Shown here: positions 12,684 through 26,470 of the stretch, one piece after another | Position numbering within the stretch: position 1 is the first letter of the stretch | Layout of the letters: every line of letters starts with the position of its first letter | From: Melanocharis versteri | Lineage: Eukaryota > Chordata > Aves > Passeriformes > Melanocharitidae | DNA length: 64,000 bases | Reading direction: 5' to 3' | Assembly (NCBI GenBank): GCA_013397845.1 | Contig: VZTG01003801.1 | Span: forward strand, 281,846 to 345,845 | The notes under the pieces: model-generated | Database searches by the model: none | The model's input: only the letters and a program-made list of their open reading frames with translations | Told to the model about the DNA's origin: nothing | Program-made: the position numbers and the translations under genes

Positions 12684-12794
12684 ATCATAGAATCGTAGAA
12701 TGATTTGGGCTGGAAAGGACCTTAAAGACCATCTAGTCCCCCCCACCCCCCACTGCCATGGGCAGGGACACCTTTCACTAGACCAGGTTGCTCC
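12684..12794 (-). mobile_element. Short CR1 LINE 3' tail
   Basis: Starts with the reverse complement of the CR1 terminal octamers (atcatagaatcgtagaatga), continues 'ctggaaaggaccttaaagac' and 'gccatgggcagggacacctt', and stops at 'gaccaggttgctc'. Only about 110 bases remain, so this is a severely 5'-truncated insertion in minus orientation. Its 3' end lies about 790 bases from the 3' end of the plus-strand copy at 11.36-11.90 kb. Confidence 0.93.
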
Positions 12795-13079
12795 TGGTTC
12801 TCTCCCCAAAGGTTAAAAAGCGGGAAACTATAAATAAAATCATACTTGATTGTAGGCTAATGCTACTGTAGGTGCATTCTAAGGGTCCAAACTGTATTTA
12901 AACTCTTAAGTTTTCATAATAGTAGGGATAGGATTAGTTAATCCCTGTTCAGAGTTTGAATAAGAATATTTGGATTTAAAACCAAAACAAACCAGACCAG
13001 AAAGCCATGTTCCAGCCAGATCCATTTCGACAAAAACAAAAGAAAGCAGTGTACCAAGCCGAATGGTCTTGGAGAAACC

Positions 13080-13310
13080 AGCGGCACGGCGCCCTGCGCG
13101 ACACGCAGTTTATCTGTGAGCTGGGACAAGCGGTGACATCCAGACAAAAAGGAATGAGCGTGGAAGCAGGCGGCGGGCACCGCTAGGGGTCTCCGCATGC
13201 CGGCGCATCCCGGCGCATCCCGGCGCTCCGCCGAGCGCTCCCCCCGGAACGGGCTGCCGGTGCCGCGGCTCAGCGCTGAAACCGGAAAACCTGGCATCCC
13301 AACCCTCCTC
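13080..13310. promoter_or_regulatory. Isolated CpG cluster (candidate CpG-island promoter)
   Basis: I count about 29 CpG dinucleotides in roughly 230 bases, while the flanks have very few. The segment is GC-rich and contains a short tandem 'ccggcgcatcc' unit (two and a half copies around 13200-13230). In birds such a block commonly marks a transcription start or a GC-rich first exon, but no downstream coding exon is recognised in either direction. The overlapping open frames (R, P, G and A-rich on both strands) look like composition artefacts. Alternatives are an lncRNA promoter, a distal regulatory element or a GC-rich repeat. Confidence 0.5.
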
Positions 13311-16300
13311 CGGCAAAGACTTCTCCTTCTGGTCCACCCCTCTCTCCCCCCGTTTGAATTTCTTGGTTGTGTCTGGTTCTACGGAGAAAGAAAATACGCT
13401 TGATCATATTTGATGATTTTTTTGGGGATGAAATGTGGTGAAACGTTAAGATCTTGTAATTTAACAGGCTGAGGTTTAGTAATTGCGGGGATCCAGCTGA
13501 TAGGATGACCTTTAAAAAGGGCTGTTGTACCTGAGCAGTACGTGCTTTCTTAGGAAATTTTGCAAGGGCATTAAGGAGGTAACGAAATACTGCCACTCTT
13601 CACTGATAGTTCCCACAGTTCAGGTAAATTTTCTGCAGCTGATGGAAACAAAATAAGTTGCATTATGTCATCAATAAAAAAGCACAAGAGTGTACTGCCA
13701 TTGCATTCTACTGAAATTCTTTTCTTGCTCCAGAAATTCAGAGTCCCAAAATTTTAGTTCTTAATCCAATGACTTTCATGTAATCATTCACTGCTCACAG
13801 TATTTGTTTAATCATTTGTTGAATGAGACCTTTTTCTCCCCCAAAAATGTTCCCAGAAGAGTACTGATTATGTCTCAAGAGACTTTAGTATGAAGTTTTG
13901 CTACCAAAGGATCTTTTATGTCTCTGGGTAACTGAAGCTGTCAGCCTCTTTTTCCCAGATATTTTTTCCCCTACTCTGTGTGTGTACAAGCAAAAGAGAA
14001 CAGAAAATGATGTTGGGCACCCTTGAGTGGCCTGTGATGAAACAATGCTGTATTAGCCAGCACAAAATCACCAGGCTTACACCTTCAGCTTAGTGTTACA
14101 AATAAAAAACAGTATTTAAAATCTTTTAGCTATAGTTCAAATGTAAAATGCAGAGCTGCATAATGCCTTCAGAGCTCCATCTCTTCCCTCTTCTCTCCCT
14201 GCTAAATACACAAAGGGGGAGTGCTTGATCCCCAGTGCCTCAGAGCAGAGAATGGTTTTTTCATCTTTACTGTAATGTGGATGATAATATTACATTTATT
14301 TTTTCAGCGGCATCTTTATGTTAAGGCTTGGCTTTTTTTCTGAGTACTTAAACAGCACTTTGTCTCTTCAACACACCATGCAGTGAAAGAAAAGTATTGT
14401 TTTCTGCATTTTACATGCTGGCAAATCGAAATGTGCTCTTTTCCACATTGCTTCAAAAAGTGGCTGGGAAACGGTGAGATTCCACCAGCTGTCACCTTTC
14501 TGCACACCCTGACTCTTCACTAGCCTGCCTTCCCTGCCATCAGGCACAGCAATTGCAGCCACACTTGTGAGCTCTCAGCTAAAGAAATTTAGGCCTGCGC
14601 TCTGTCAGATTGGTCAATGAAACTCAGTATCAGCCTGTGGAAATCCTGGTTTCCATGGCACTCACAGCAGCCCTGAAAGGAAGCAAGAAGACAACCCCAT
14701 AGTTTCACAGTGAGCCTGATGCTTTAACCCCAAGGCTGGCTTTGCTCTTCTGGGCTACCCACCCACTAAACAGTGAAGTTCTTGGGAGGAAAAAAGTATA
14801 CACCTGATGACCTAAATTATTGAGACGTACTTCTGTATTATAAATGCACCTTACCTTGGGAAATGGAGCTGCTTGTTTGTTCAAAGACTATGAAATGTTG
14901 TATTTTGTGCTATCACCACTTAAGCAGAAGATGTGAATTCTTTTTATTTATCTGTAATGGAACATTAACTGGAAATATAATTACAAGGGAGAGCTAATTA
15001 CCTGCAGGTTTGCCAAACTGCAGATGGAATCTACTCAACAGACTGAAATCTGAAGGCTGAAACTGATATGAATGTAAGCGCAGTTTAGTGTGTGGAAAAT
15101 CTGAATTGAAACTAAATGAAAAGAAGAATGAAATTTCCTGTAACTCCTGACGCAGGACTCCAAGGGAGGCAGCCCTCACTGCATTCTTGTCCCATCTGTC
15201 TCTCCCTAAGTCCTCAGATCTCTGCCCCTGAATATTTAAATAACATCCACTCTGGTTCAGGTCAAAATGCATCTCCTAGAGTATTTTTTCTTCACCGTTG
15301 CCTTAAGCAGACACCAAGGAAGAGTAAGAACAGAGCAAGTCAGGATCTGCTACATCCAAATACACTCCCAGCCTCTTACTATTTTCAGCTCAGGGAATTT
15401 CCTGAGTTTGACGTGGTTTGTCTATTAGTAACCCTCAAAGGGTCTCTCCTCCAAGTCTCCCCTTGAACTCCTGATCCACTTCCAGCCTTGTTCTGACTCC
15501 CCTTAGTCTGAATGTATCCTGCTCCATTTCCTCTAATTGTGGTCCTGCAGAGAGTAGGAGGGGTGGCAGGGTGGCGAAGTGAGATTTTTAAAATAAATTG
15601 TTTTCGAGTTCTTACTGCTGTACTGGCCTTCCTAGCATGAGTCTGCAAGTCCAGCTGCAGAGCTCACCCTCTCCCTCCTCTCACTGCATGACAGAAAACG
15701 CTGTGCGCAGCAGACATCAGCCTCGGGAAAGCAGCAGGACACTGAGTTGGTAGGAATTAAATACTTCAGACTGGATTCAGTCCTCAGACACTGGGTGTAA
15801 ATCTGCAGTTACTCCCTGTAATTTGAAAGCATTATTCTGGATATATTCAGTCATGGCTGAATTCAGCATCAGGCTTCTTGTTTTTCAAAATCATCTGGTT
15901 TCCAGGCCACAGCAGGGAATGTAACAGCAGGAGTGAAAGGAAAATAGGTTATTTTATTAGCAAAATGCGTTCTTATTCTAACAGGCATTTCTGCAATGTT
16001 TTAATTCCTTCAAGAATTTTGCCTTCTCACACACATACACACATATAAATGTACACAGAGATACAAGTATATAAATATTTCAGCTTGCCCACTAGAAGCC
16101 AGCCTGTTTCATCAGAAAGAAACTATTCTGCCCCAGTTTTCACTTCCCTTTTTATTCTTTATTCTCTGACATAATTTCAAAATTCTGACAATTAATTCCC
16201 TTGCAGCTGTGCTGAACTGCACAACGGTGGTTAGCAAACCCAGCCAAGTCACAGGGACCTTTGATTTGTTGGCAACATTGAACCACGTCCTGCAACGGAT

Positions 16301-19300
16301 CTCGATTTTTCCTCATCAGAAAGGATGCTCACATCCTGATACTTTTGGCAAATTGGGAAGTGACCACCCACTAGGAAAAAAAAAATCACTTCTGATTACA
16401 AATACTTACCAAAACTATTAAAAGAAGACTTTTTGGTCTGTTTCTGGCTGTTGGCATTTCAGATTTTTAATTTCCTCAATTCATTACGGGGAGCAAAAAT
16501 TAAGAGAAGGAAAAGCTTTCAAGACCATTTACTCCCAGGTATCAAAACAAAACTGTGTGATACCATGTGCCCACTTCTGTCTCCTGCCCCCACCCTGCCC
16601 TGAACAACCCTCCCTCCTAGGCACTGACTCTACTGGAGGTCTGAGTTCTCTCCCAGAGAGAGGCTGTAGCCCGATCTGCCCCAATACCAAGCTGTGAGAA
16701 TGAGAATTAAATATCCCTCTGTGCTCATAACTGTTTTACATTTCTTTCATTACATCCACTCCTTTTCTAGGTTCTATCCAGAGATCTGGGTTTGTAGGAC
16801 AGGCCTGACACTTCAACAGGGTTCAGGGCTATGCCTCAGTGGCATTTAAAAGGCCTTTCAAGCCCATTCAGAAAGACACAGCTGAGAAGAGAGGTTCTGT
16901 ACAAACCTCAACCCATTATTTCCCGGCTTACAAAAAAATCCCAAAAAAACAACTGAGAAGTCATCCTAATAAGCAGCATGGAAAGCACTGATGGTGGTAC
17001 TTTGCTCATATGCTAAGAAACGTCAAATAGCAGAAGAAGGTTCATATTCAGTAATTTTACTTCATACCATTCTCTCGTAAAACCGTGGTTGTTAGTTCCA
17101 CCATTCTGTAGATGACACTAAGGATGGCACAACCTTGAAAGTGGAGGTTGCTCATCCTCAGTTCATGTTCATTCATGCTCAGCCTATATCAAGCTTCAAG
17201 AAATAGTCTGAACCTGGCAGGTAGTTTAATGTACTGAACCAGTCCTTTTAAACCACCTGTTTAAAACTTTTCTGAAAGACTCTAGGTGCAGAAGACATTC
17301 TAAATGGTAAGCATCTGCATTTCCTAACCAAAATAAATAATTCCCATACTACATTTACACCTTCACAGAATCCAAGAAGACATCCAGGTTGGTAGGGTTT
17401 TAAGCACTGTTGCAGCTGACTAGAGCATTAAACAGCTGTTGGCACGGAGAGTTCTGCTGTTAAATTCTGACCTGTCAGGGCATCCACAAACATTTTCAGA
17501 GGGCTTTCCACAACGACCACATAAATACACCAGACAGAAGATTCTTTGAGCAAATAAATACTTGCTTGGTGGACAACTCTTCAAACTACTGACACAGGGA
17601 AAAGAGCTGTATAACTCTCATGAGTTTCATCAATAAGACTGCTTTGGTTTCCTCAGTCCACTGAATTACCTTGGGGATTTAGAAAAGATTTTATTTCTGC
17701 AGCCTAAAATTTTATCTCAGTCAGTCTTTGAGCCAAGCTTAACTGTTTGTTTGCTTTTCAGTTCAGCAGCCAGCCTTTAAAAATATAATGCTGTCTTCTC
17801 CTGAGGTTTTATGCTCAACATTCAGATGGTCAGCTAGGTCTTTTATTCTGATGTGAATATTTTCTTCTTGGGAGGTGGAAATTGAGATGGCTCTAAATGA
17901 GCTCACAGAATGTTTTACAAGAGATTATTATTACATCAATCATGCCAGTCTTGAGAGGTAATATTTGCAGTTCTATTAATTGCACAAGAAAGACAATTTT
18001 CTCACTCTTCCTAACAGTAAATAATCCAAACATGCAGGCTAGGCCTTCCCTCAACAACATGTGTTACAGGTCAGATTATCAATAGATAATTATGCCCTAC
18101 ATTGCAGAAAAGTTTGCAAGCCATGTTGCAGGCTGGTCTCCCACATTTACCAACTTGGCTCTCATGCTTCGGCTCCGGGAGCAAGAAGGTAAACATGTCC
18201 AATCAAACTGGCAGCGTTGGCAGCAGCAGGACTTTTTTCTTCAGCTGAAATGACTGCTGACCTCCAACCTCCTATAATTTCCTTCATCTGGTTTGCAAAA
18301 TGAGGGCAGGCAGGAGAGGAAGAGGCTGGGCTCTTGATTGCAGGGGCAGCAGTTGGTCATTGTTGCCTCAGGAAACTGCCTGGCTCTGCCGACCAGAAAC
18401 AAAGGGCTTGGGGAAGAAAGACACACCAAGCCGGATGTGAGAAGACATTTCTCTCTCCAGAGTTGCTCTTTTCTGTGATTTTACCAAAACCACAGCTTGC
18501 GGAAGTACAGTGCTGTATAGGGGCATAGCACTGAGCAGATGCAAAATGTTCCAGCTCTGGGAAAACAAGGCTGCCTCCCAGCTGTGCCTTCAGCCAGCCA
18601 CCAGGAGCGTATCAGGACTGCTGTAGATCATGCAAGCAGAGGCATGTGGCAGAAGTAAGGTTGTCCCGGCTGAAACAAAATGGCAAACCTGAAATGAGCC
18701 TGGCCAAGTCGCAGAAAGATGAGGTGGCTGGTGCTTGTTTCAAACTGGTTGAAAAATGGCTTGTTGAGAGTTGAGTGAAAGCAACACAAATTCTCAAAAT
18801 CATTTGGCTGGTTTTGGCTGTTGTTTTCTTCTTGACCCGGTGAGACATCTGAGACATGCAAGAAAAATATCTAACCAGCTGAAGAATTTAGTCTATTAAA
18901 TGAGTGTGCATCCCTGTGTGAGTACAGCTATGCACAGGTTTCATTGCTTACAAGAGCAGAGCCTCAGAGACCCACACATTCACACATACTTAAGTTTACT
19001 GTGCTGAACAAACTCCTTTGGCAAGTGGAAAATCTCACCGTGGTCTTGTACAAGCCTAACAGCTGGCAAAGTCAGGACCTTGGAAACAATTTCTATACAA
19101 TTTCTACAGCAGTGTGTGTTTTCTGGCACAAAGGAAGCTAAATAATATATCAGATATATAAATCTTGTACATCTTAAACCAAAAGGTATTCAGGGAACAA
19201 ACTATGTTTCCACAGATGAGGACAGTGTTTAACAAATGGTGGGTGCTACTAAAATTCAAATAAAAACCAGAGAAAATAACTTGACATCATTTATTTATTT

Positions 19301-22139
19301 GCTTCTTTGTGAATATATAAGAAGATTGACAAGAATAAAAGAATGTACAGTTTGTTGTCATTATTCTCTGGTTTAATAGTCTTTTATTTACTTAGGTGTA
19401 GAAAACTTCAAAACTAACAAATCCATCTATGTTTTCTGGGTGCCTGTGACATTTGAAAGCTTATAAAAATAATGCAGACCTCAGGTTAGCCACACACTCC
19501 AACACTTACTTCAGCTTCTTAGATAACTAATAAGATCAACAGCAGGTGACACTGCATGTGACAATGGCTCTAGGGAGAAAATTCTCAAATCTACCAGGAG
19601 CTGGACTGAAATCTCTCATTAATTTCACATGGATCATCAAAGAGCATCTGTGAGATAGCAACAGTTTGTGGATGGCACAGTCCTGCTTGCCAGCAGAAGC
19701 CTTCCCTTCAGCACTACTCATTTCCGAAGACATAAACCCCCAAATTATTCCATCTTGACTGCGAATTAAAAAGCTGTGTCACAGGCAACCTGAGGGCACC
19801 CCCGATGCATCCTTTTGAGACAGAAACTTATTGGGTCAGCAACTCCTGACTCCTCCTAGCCCGTTTGGCCACCACTATAGCCAGCATGCTAGCAACAGGG
19901 AAACATACCTCGTGTGACAGTAACTGGCTCTCTCTTGAGACCCCATTTTGCACTGCCAAACTGAAAAGAAGCTTTAGTGCAAGCGAGAGCTAGACCCAGG
20001 GAGGAGTAGGAAGCCACATCTACAGTGCAGAGCTTTTTGAAGTCAGTGAGTTTTACTGTGTTCTGGTTTTAGCAAACCTTTCCAGGAGGTGGTCTGTGTG
20101 GCTTTGTAACCCAAAAGTTTCAAATTAGGTTTAGGGGGTTGGGTGAAAGAAGACATTTGAGAAGAAACTGGGTGAAAGATTCACACATATCTTTGAAAGC
20201 TTCATGAAGTTTTCACTGAACTGCATGGTTTTTAGTCCAAAGTAGGATTTCATTGGAATTTTCCAGTAAAATTTCTAAGAGCTTGAATTTTGATCCATCA
20301 GAAATAAAGAAGAAATAAAAGCTCTTGTATTTTGAACCACCTTATTTCATTATTTTTATTGGTCTAACTTTTGCAGACTGTTTGTTGCATAAATATTTTC
20401 TGATATCTTAGAACTTAATATAAGTAAGACTGCTGGTACAAAATTTCATACTTTTTCCCCCCCAAAAAAGGCTTTGCAACATTCATCTAGTGAAAGGAGA
20501 AAAGCAGAGGCCATTAAATACTCTTCTGATAAAAGCAGTATTACTGATAGAAATTTCTAGGTTTAAATAGTCCTTATCACATTTCTCTTACAAACTTAAG
20601 AATATTCTTTATAGCAATTTCATAATGCAGCTATCTAAAACTTCTATATTAAGCCCTGGATTCAAGCAGGTATTCATTTTTTTTGTGACTTTACAGGTAC
20701 AATTGGTACATTGCTCCTGGCAGACTGGCAAGATAGCACACAGGAATTATCTCATTTAACTGTAGATCAATGCCATGACTGCAACGATAAAATTGTAGGA
20801 AAATTGTACAGTAACTACAAGGTTATTATCAATCACTTTTAGCTCTGCAGTGGCACAGGAGAGAGGACAGATACTGTAATAGGCTCTCTGCTGAGTACTT
20901 TTCATCAATATACTCTGTTTTCTTACAGTCTTGCACATCTCTTACTCCCAATGGCTACTTTTGTCTTGCTTGTGTTAAAAGTAGGGAAGTCAGCCCAGGT
21001 TCAAGTAAATACATCAGGGTGTATGTTGCTTTTTCCTCTTACTGACCAAAAGGCTTATTTAGTTCTTTATTATTTTCTAGAAATGTATCACAGGGCCATT
21101 TAATAAAATCAAGATGTATCTTTCTTTTCTTTGGTAATTATTAGGTCACAGCCCTAAGTGGAAGACAAAGCTAAAGCGAAGGTCCATAGCAGATTTCCAA
21201 TGTAGGCAGGTGTTCCTTTACTGAATGTGGTAGCTTTACAGAGGCATAAAATCAAGAGGCCAAATCAAATCCAAGTCTTTAACAATTGATCAGATTTTAA
21301 CAGTTAATGAATGCATAGAGGCAGGAATGGAGCCACATGCTTTTTCACTGCTGTGAAAGTGGCTTTATCAAAGAAAATCAATTTATCAATGGCTGCTAAG
21401 TAATTTAAAGGTTCAAAGCAGTAGTACAGAAGAGTAGGCTTTACTCTTTGTTAAAATAGCTTCTTTTGCCCATCTCAATTTTTCCCTTTCAAAATTACCA
21501 CTTTAAAAGCATTTATTTCATACCTGACCAAAATTCTTCACTTCAGGCAGTTCTCTGACTTCAGCTCTCTCATGACCATGGTAGAATTCAATGTTTTGGG
21601 CCAGGGAAACAGTAAAGCGGATTGGCACAAAAGAGTGTCGAGGATTTTGCTCCAGAGGAGAGCTAAGTACAGTAGTCAACTGCCATAGCATTTCTTCTTA
21701 CCTGCATAAATTTCATTTTTCCGCTATAAAGGGAGGAGGAAGAGGGACTTCCAGGAGAGTAAGGTGGCAAATTTATTCTGGTTGTCGGTACAAAAGTAGG
21801 CGTCATTCATGAAAGAGCTGCCTGGTAGTGAAGTAGACACACAACTACTTCAGAATTATTTTTCAAAACTCATACCTAATATTATTTCACAAGGCTATTT
21901 TAACACAGAACTTCTTCCTAAGCCTTGGTAGAGATGTATAGGGACACATTACAAACTCATGACAGCTACATCCTTAAAAAATACTGTGGTTGCTGTGAAT
22001 TCATTTTGTAGGCTGACTGTTCGACAAACTTTGTATCTGGGATCTCAGTCTATTTTCTGCGTCAAACACTACAGAGAAAAAGTTCTGCCCAGAGATTTAG
22101 CTCAGGACGAAACAGGTCTGCTAGCCAAGAAACCTCTCC
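13311..22139. other. Non-coding stretch
   Basis: No supported exon. A CA/TA-rich microsatellite lies at about 16029-16075. Open frames reach at most 116 codons (15116-15466, plus strand), with no recognisable domain or splice context. Confidence 0.55.
16029..16075. repeat. Degenerate (CA)n/(TA)n microsatellite
   Basis: Interrupted cacacata and tatataaat-type units run for about 45 bases. Confidence 0.7.
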
Positions 22140-22235
22140 ACTAACCTGCTGAGTGGCTGCGGGCAAGTCGTCTGCTGTCTATTCCCTCTGACATGCGTTC
22201 TCCATCTATTTAGAACATAAGGATATCTGCTGGGA
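22140..22235 (+). repeat. Possible ancient MIR/AmnSINE-like fragment
   Basis: The order 'gagtggctgcgggcaagtcg', then a C/T-rich segment, then 'ttctccatctatttagaaca' resembles the core of MIR-type tRNA-derived SINEs ('gggcaagtcac..ctcatctgtaaaatgg'). The match is by eye and heavily diverged; it could be coincidence. Confidence 0.3.
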
Positions 22236-25200
22236 TTGCCACTGACTGCATGTTTCTGCAGGGCTCAGAGACCTCAAGACCCTCACCCCACATGGGCCTG
22301 TAGGTGATATGATGACTATAAATATCTGTGCAATGGATTTTTACCATCACACCATTTCCTAGCGGAATTTTATCTCATCCAAATATCCTACTCTTATTTT
22401 CCAGCAATCAGCCAAGGCAAGTCCCTAGGTGTGAGAAGCTCTCCAGCTGCCTAGAAACTGAAGCTACACAGAGCTGCAAGTATTAAATACCTCCCTAGGA
22501 TCCTTACAGCTAGCAGTAGCCTTTTGTTCCCATCTCTTTTCATGCTATCCTTATATAGTTCTCTTGTACAGCCGATAGCAACATGAAAAATGTGGGGAAA
22601 AAATCAAGCTTGCCTTAGTCTTGACAAAACAGGCACATGCACACATCACAAATATTGATATATTTATAAAATATATATTTTGAACACAGAATGATGGAAC
22701 CATTCTAAATGAAGCAGAGGTCTGACGCCAGAAAACTTCCCCTAAGCTATGGTTAAGGGTGAGAAGTTCAGTTGATTTGCATATAGCCGGTCGATAAAGA
22801 AAATCATCTCCAACAACCAACTTGTTTATCATAAAAAATGGTATCCTTACATAAATGTGCTCATCAGAACCCCAATACCTTAAACTCACTGAAGAAAATG
22901 TAAACCTGATTCCTCCAAACAAAGAGCTGCCTTTTGTGAAGGTTCACCCTGTATTCAGGTCACCACAACAGTAATTGCCAACCCGCTCCAAGTGTTATCT
23001 GAGGCACCAGGGGGAACTGACTCGCACAAAATAGGAAGCGGAAAGCAGCACAGTGTATTCCACAGGGCCACAAGGCAAGTAAGCATCGATAGATATTGAG
23101 ATTAAATGACAGGCACAAAAACAAATGCTAGTAAGCAAGAGGATCACTTCATAGTTTATCTCACTGCCCATGATGTCTTTTCAGGCCATATAAATTTTCT
23201 GTTTCAGTTACATCAACTATAACACCAGCCTTAACCTTGATACTGGCTATTTTTGCAGGTTTATTTTTTCCTCCCCAGATGGCAAGCTCTTTCAGCAAGG
23301 TTCCTCTCTTCTTCACTGCTTGCAAACAAAGCAGCCCATTCACGTTTAGAAACATTTATGTATGTTCGTGGCTGTCCTGCTGACTTCAAAGTAATTTTGT
23401 CACAAGGAAATGTGTGGCATCAGAGCTGGAGGACAGCTACATGGAAGCATGCATCAGGTACTGCTAAGGCAAATACTCCAGCAATTAATGCAGAGAAAAC
23501 TGACTGCTGAATACAGAACACAGCCTTTATGAAAGTACTAACAGGAGGCTTGAAAGGTAGAAGCACATGAGCTGTCCTAATCTCATGGTTCCTCTGAGAT
23601 TAAGTGCCCCATTAATGGTTACATGTCCAGTGCGCAGGTGAGACTGTTATCAAATCCATCACTATTCAGTCAAAAAACCCCAGGGTGAAATTCTGTGCTG
23701 CGCAACAAAAAAATTACAGCTGAGGAAAAGGGAGCTTTGATGGCTTAAAACAGCCTTCTTATCATCCAACTTTTAGCCGTCTCAGGAGCTATAGCTGGCA
23801 TCGACCTGTTTTATGCCCTACCACCTCATTTTTTACCAAGGCCCTTCAGAACAGAGGGAACATTGCAATGAAGTACAGGAGCTACTGTCCAAGGATGTAT
23901 TTATTTCAGTCAGATGTAGTGAAGAAGGCATGCTCAGTAGAGGAGAGATGGGAGATAGAAGAGAGAACAAAATTAGGGAACTGAAGAGCAGCTGTTCAAA
24001 TTAACTCATTGCATCTGTCTAAAATCATACAAAAAGATATAATTTCACCCAAGAGCAAACCTTCCAAATGGCAATTTATTTTCTAGAAATAATTTAATGA
24101 CACACAACTACTTGAGTGCTAGTACTTTACATACAAATAAAAATGGCAAGTCTTTGCACTTCAGTGCTGTCATCCAAATTAGACTTTTGAGACCAAGTCC
24201 TCTGTGGGTATAAATTAGCATAGCTCCACTAATGCTAGAGGAATTATTTATGCACCAGAAGGGGAAATAGCATAGGGAAAAGACATTTTTTGACTATAAA
24301 ACACTAGCTCAGTCCTGATTGTTTTTATTTAAATTATTAATCCTCTGGGCATCTCCAGTGAATAGATTTTACAACATTTGTAGGCCTGGAGAATGCATAT
24401 ATAGATTCATGAATTGATAGGACAAGCCTTTTAGCTCTCAAAAAGATGAAGCACAGGGCTGAACCATGTAGGACAAGGGAAATCTATAACTAAGGTTTCT
24501 AGGTGGCTTATGCAAAACTCCTGCAATTTTGGTTTTAAAGGCCACAATTGCCAACAGGGAAAATGGTCATAAAAATAGATATGCTCACATTTAGAGAAGA
24601 AAAAATTCCTTTACTATTAATTATTGTCAGAGCCAGTGTATTCTCTGAACTTTCAGTTCCCTCGGTGAAGAACTTAAACCTTTCCAAAGAGAAGTGACAA
24701 GCAGTGGAGCATGTTCCTCACGCCACTGGTATGTGCCCTTAGTATCCACATATGGGATGTAATCCTCTGCAAGAATGTATATCAGTCTCAAAACAGTAGC
24801 AAAAATTCAACTTTTTTAATAATTGGTTTAAATCCTCGTCCAAAAAAATTAAAACAGTGCAAGTTACAGGTAGAAGGAGTTGTTCCTCTGAACTCTCAGA
24901 GAAGAGAACCCATGACGCTACACATCAAGATCACTGGACTCAATCACATGGCTGCATTCAGCATTGCCTTGGAGCCAAAGCATTTGTACTTTATTGCAAC
25001 TGGCTATGATCCCTTCAAACCGAGGGACTACCACTGGGCTGTTCCTCTTTCTGTGGTACATTGATGGAGCTTCAAAGGTGATACAATATTGTTTTGTAGG
25101 TTTGGATGTTTTCTTTCTTTTCTTTTTCTTCTCAGGAGACATTAGGTAATGGTACTTTTACCTGCTGTTGTGCATCAAGACATTTCTGTTGTGAAATGTT

Positions 25201-26362
25201 CTTTGAGAATGTCTGAGAGCCAACAATTGTGCTCCTATTTTCACACCTCTAATTCCACTTATTTCAAAGTAGTGCTGATGCATTCTCTCTTCTCAAAGAC
25301 TATATCCAAATGGGCCCCAAAAAACCAAACAAAAAAACCCAGGAAGAAGGTGATGTTAAAAATACACATTAAATTATTTAAAAAGAAAAAATATTTGAGA
25401 TAGTAGGAGGCTAGGCTCTGAACAGAGACATTAGCAAGGGCTTTGTTCTCTGAACTTCCACTGAATATGCTTTACTGGGAACATTTTACTCATCAGTTAT
25501 GTTCTGCAAGTGGAATAACGGTGATGTTTGTCTAGAATGATCAATTTATAAAATGGGGATTTTATATCAGCCCTTTTATTATAAAGTGTAGAACATAAAC
25601 TAAGTGGCTAAAAAAAAATTACAGATGAATAAGATGAATATGGCATATATTATTAGACTAAGAAGTAGTAAATAAAATTCTAATGTGAAAAGCTGTGCTT
25701 TTTATGGGTTAGGTTTCTTTCTTTGAAAGAGTAGAGATGGCATCTTTCCTTAACTGAACAAGCTTTTAAATGTAATGAACATAGATGCACAAAAATGCTC
25801 TTAGTGGTTGTATACCAGTAGATAGTTTTCTTAGATTTAAAAAAAAAAAAAAAAAAAAATCTTGTTCAAGTTTATCTGTCTTTAAACTATGACTATATCA
25901 GGTAAATTAATAGAAAAAAACCATTTACTATGTTTTAGGCAAGGGCTCCCAATATTGGCATGGTATATTTTAAAACATAATTCTCTATAAATTCAATCTA
26001 TTCACATGTATCTGTCAGATGAAAGAGAAATGTTAGTGAACTAAAAATCAAAAAGTAACATGAAAGAGAAATAAATTTACTTTATTGCACCTATTAATGA
26101 AAATACGAACCCTGTGAGATTAGTAGGTGGGGACACATATATTAAATACCGATGAAAAAAAAAGAATTTCAGTACAAAATTATTCTGTGGATGATTTCAT
26201 TTATCTGCCATTGAAAATTATCTAGGACAGAAGTTTAATACAGTGAGATGCTTGTGTAATAAGCGTGAATAAAATGGATTCATAAAATTCAAAAAAAGGA
26301 GGAAAGCTAAAAAATTGTGTGCTTCTGTCATGCTACATTAGCAACATACAGTGAGGAGGGAA
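22236..26362. other. Non-coding stretch
   Basis: No supported exon. The longest open frame (minus strand, 22551-22922, 123 codons) has no motif I recognise. A pure poly-A run lies at 25839-25859. Confidence 0.55.
25839..25859 (+). repeat. Poly-A run (21 A)
   Basis: An uninterrupted run of 21 A. No upstream processed-pseudogene or SINE body was recognised, so it is called only as a homopolymer. Confidence 0.9.
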
Positions 26363-26470
26363 AAGAAGAAGGAGAGGGAGAGGGAGAGGGAGAGNNNNNN
26401 NNNNNNNNNNNNNNNNNNNNNNNNNNNNNNNNNNNNNNNNNNNNNNNNNNNNNNNNNNNNNNNNNNNNNN
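26363..26470. repeat. GA-rich (GGGAGA)n repeat running into an assembly gap
   Basis: The plus strand becomes aagaaggagagggagaggg and then switches to 76 undetermined bases (26395-26470). The sequence resumes with 'agggtgagga', compatible with the repeat continuing across the gap. The real length is unknown. The open frame spanning the Ns is meaningless. Confidence 0.9.

Noticed and set aside
12938..13403. Arg/Pro/Gly-rich frames of 68-119 codons on both strands over the CpG cluster
   Set aside because: High GC removes stop codons, so long frames appear on both strands; no initiation or splice context supports either.
22551..22922. 123-codon minus-strand frame
   Set aside because: Random-looking residues with no motif, and no match to the expected THEMIS terminal exons.
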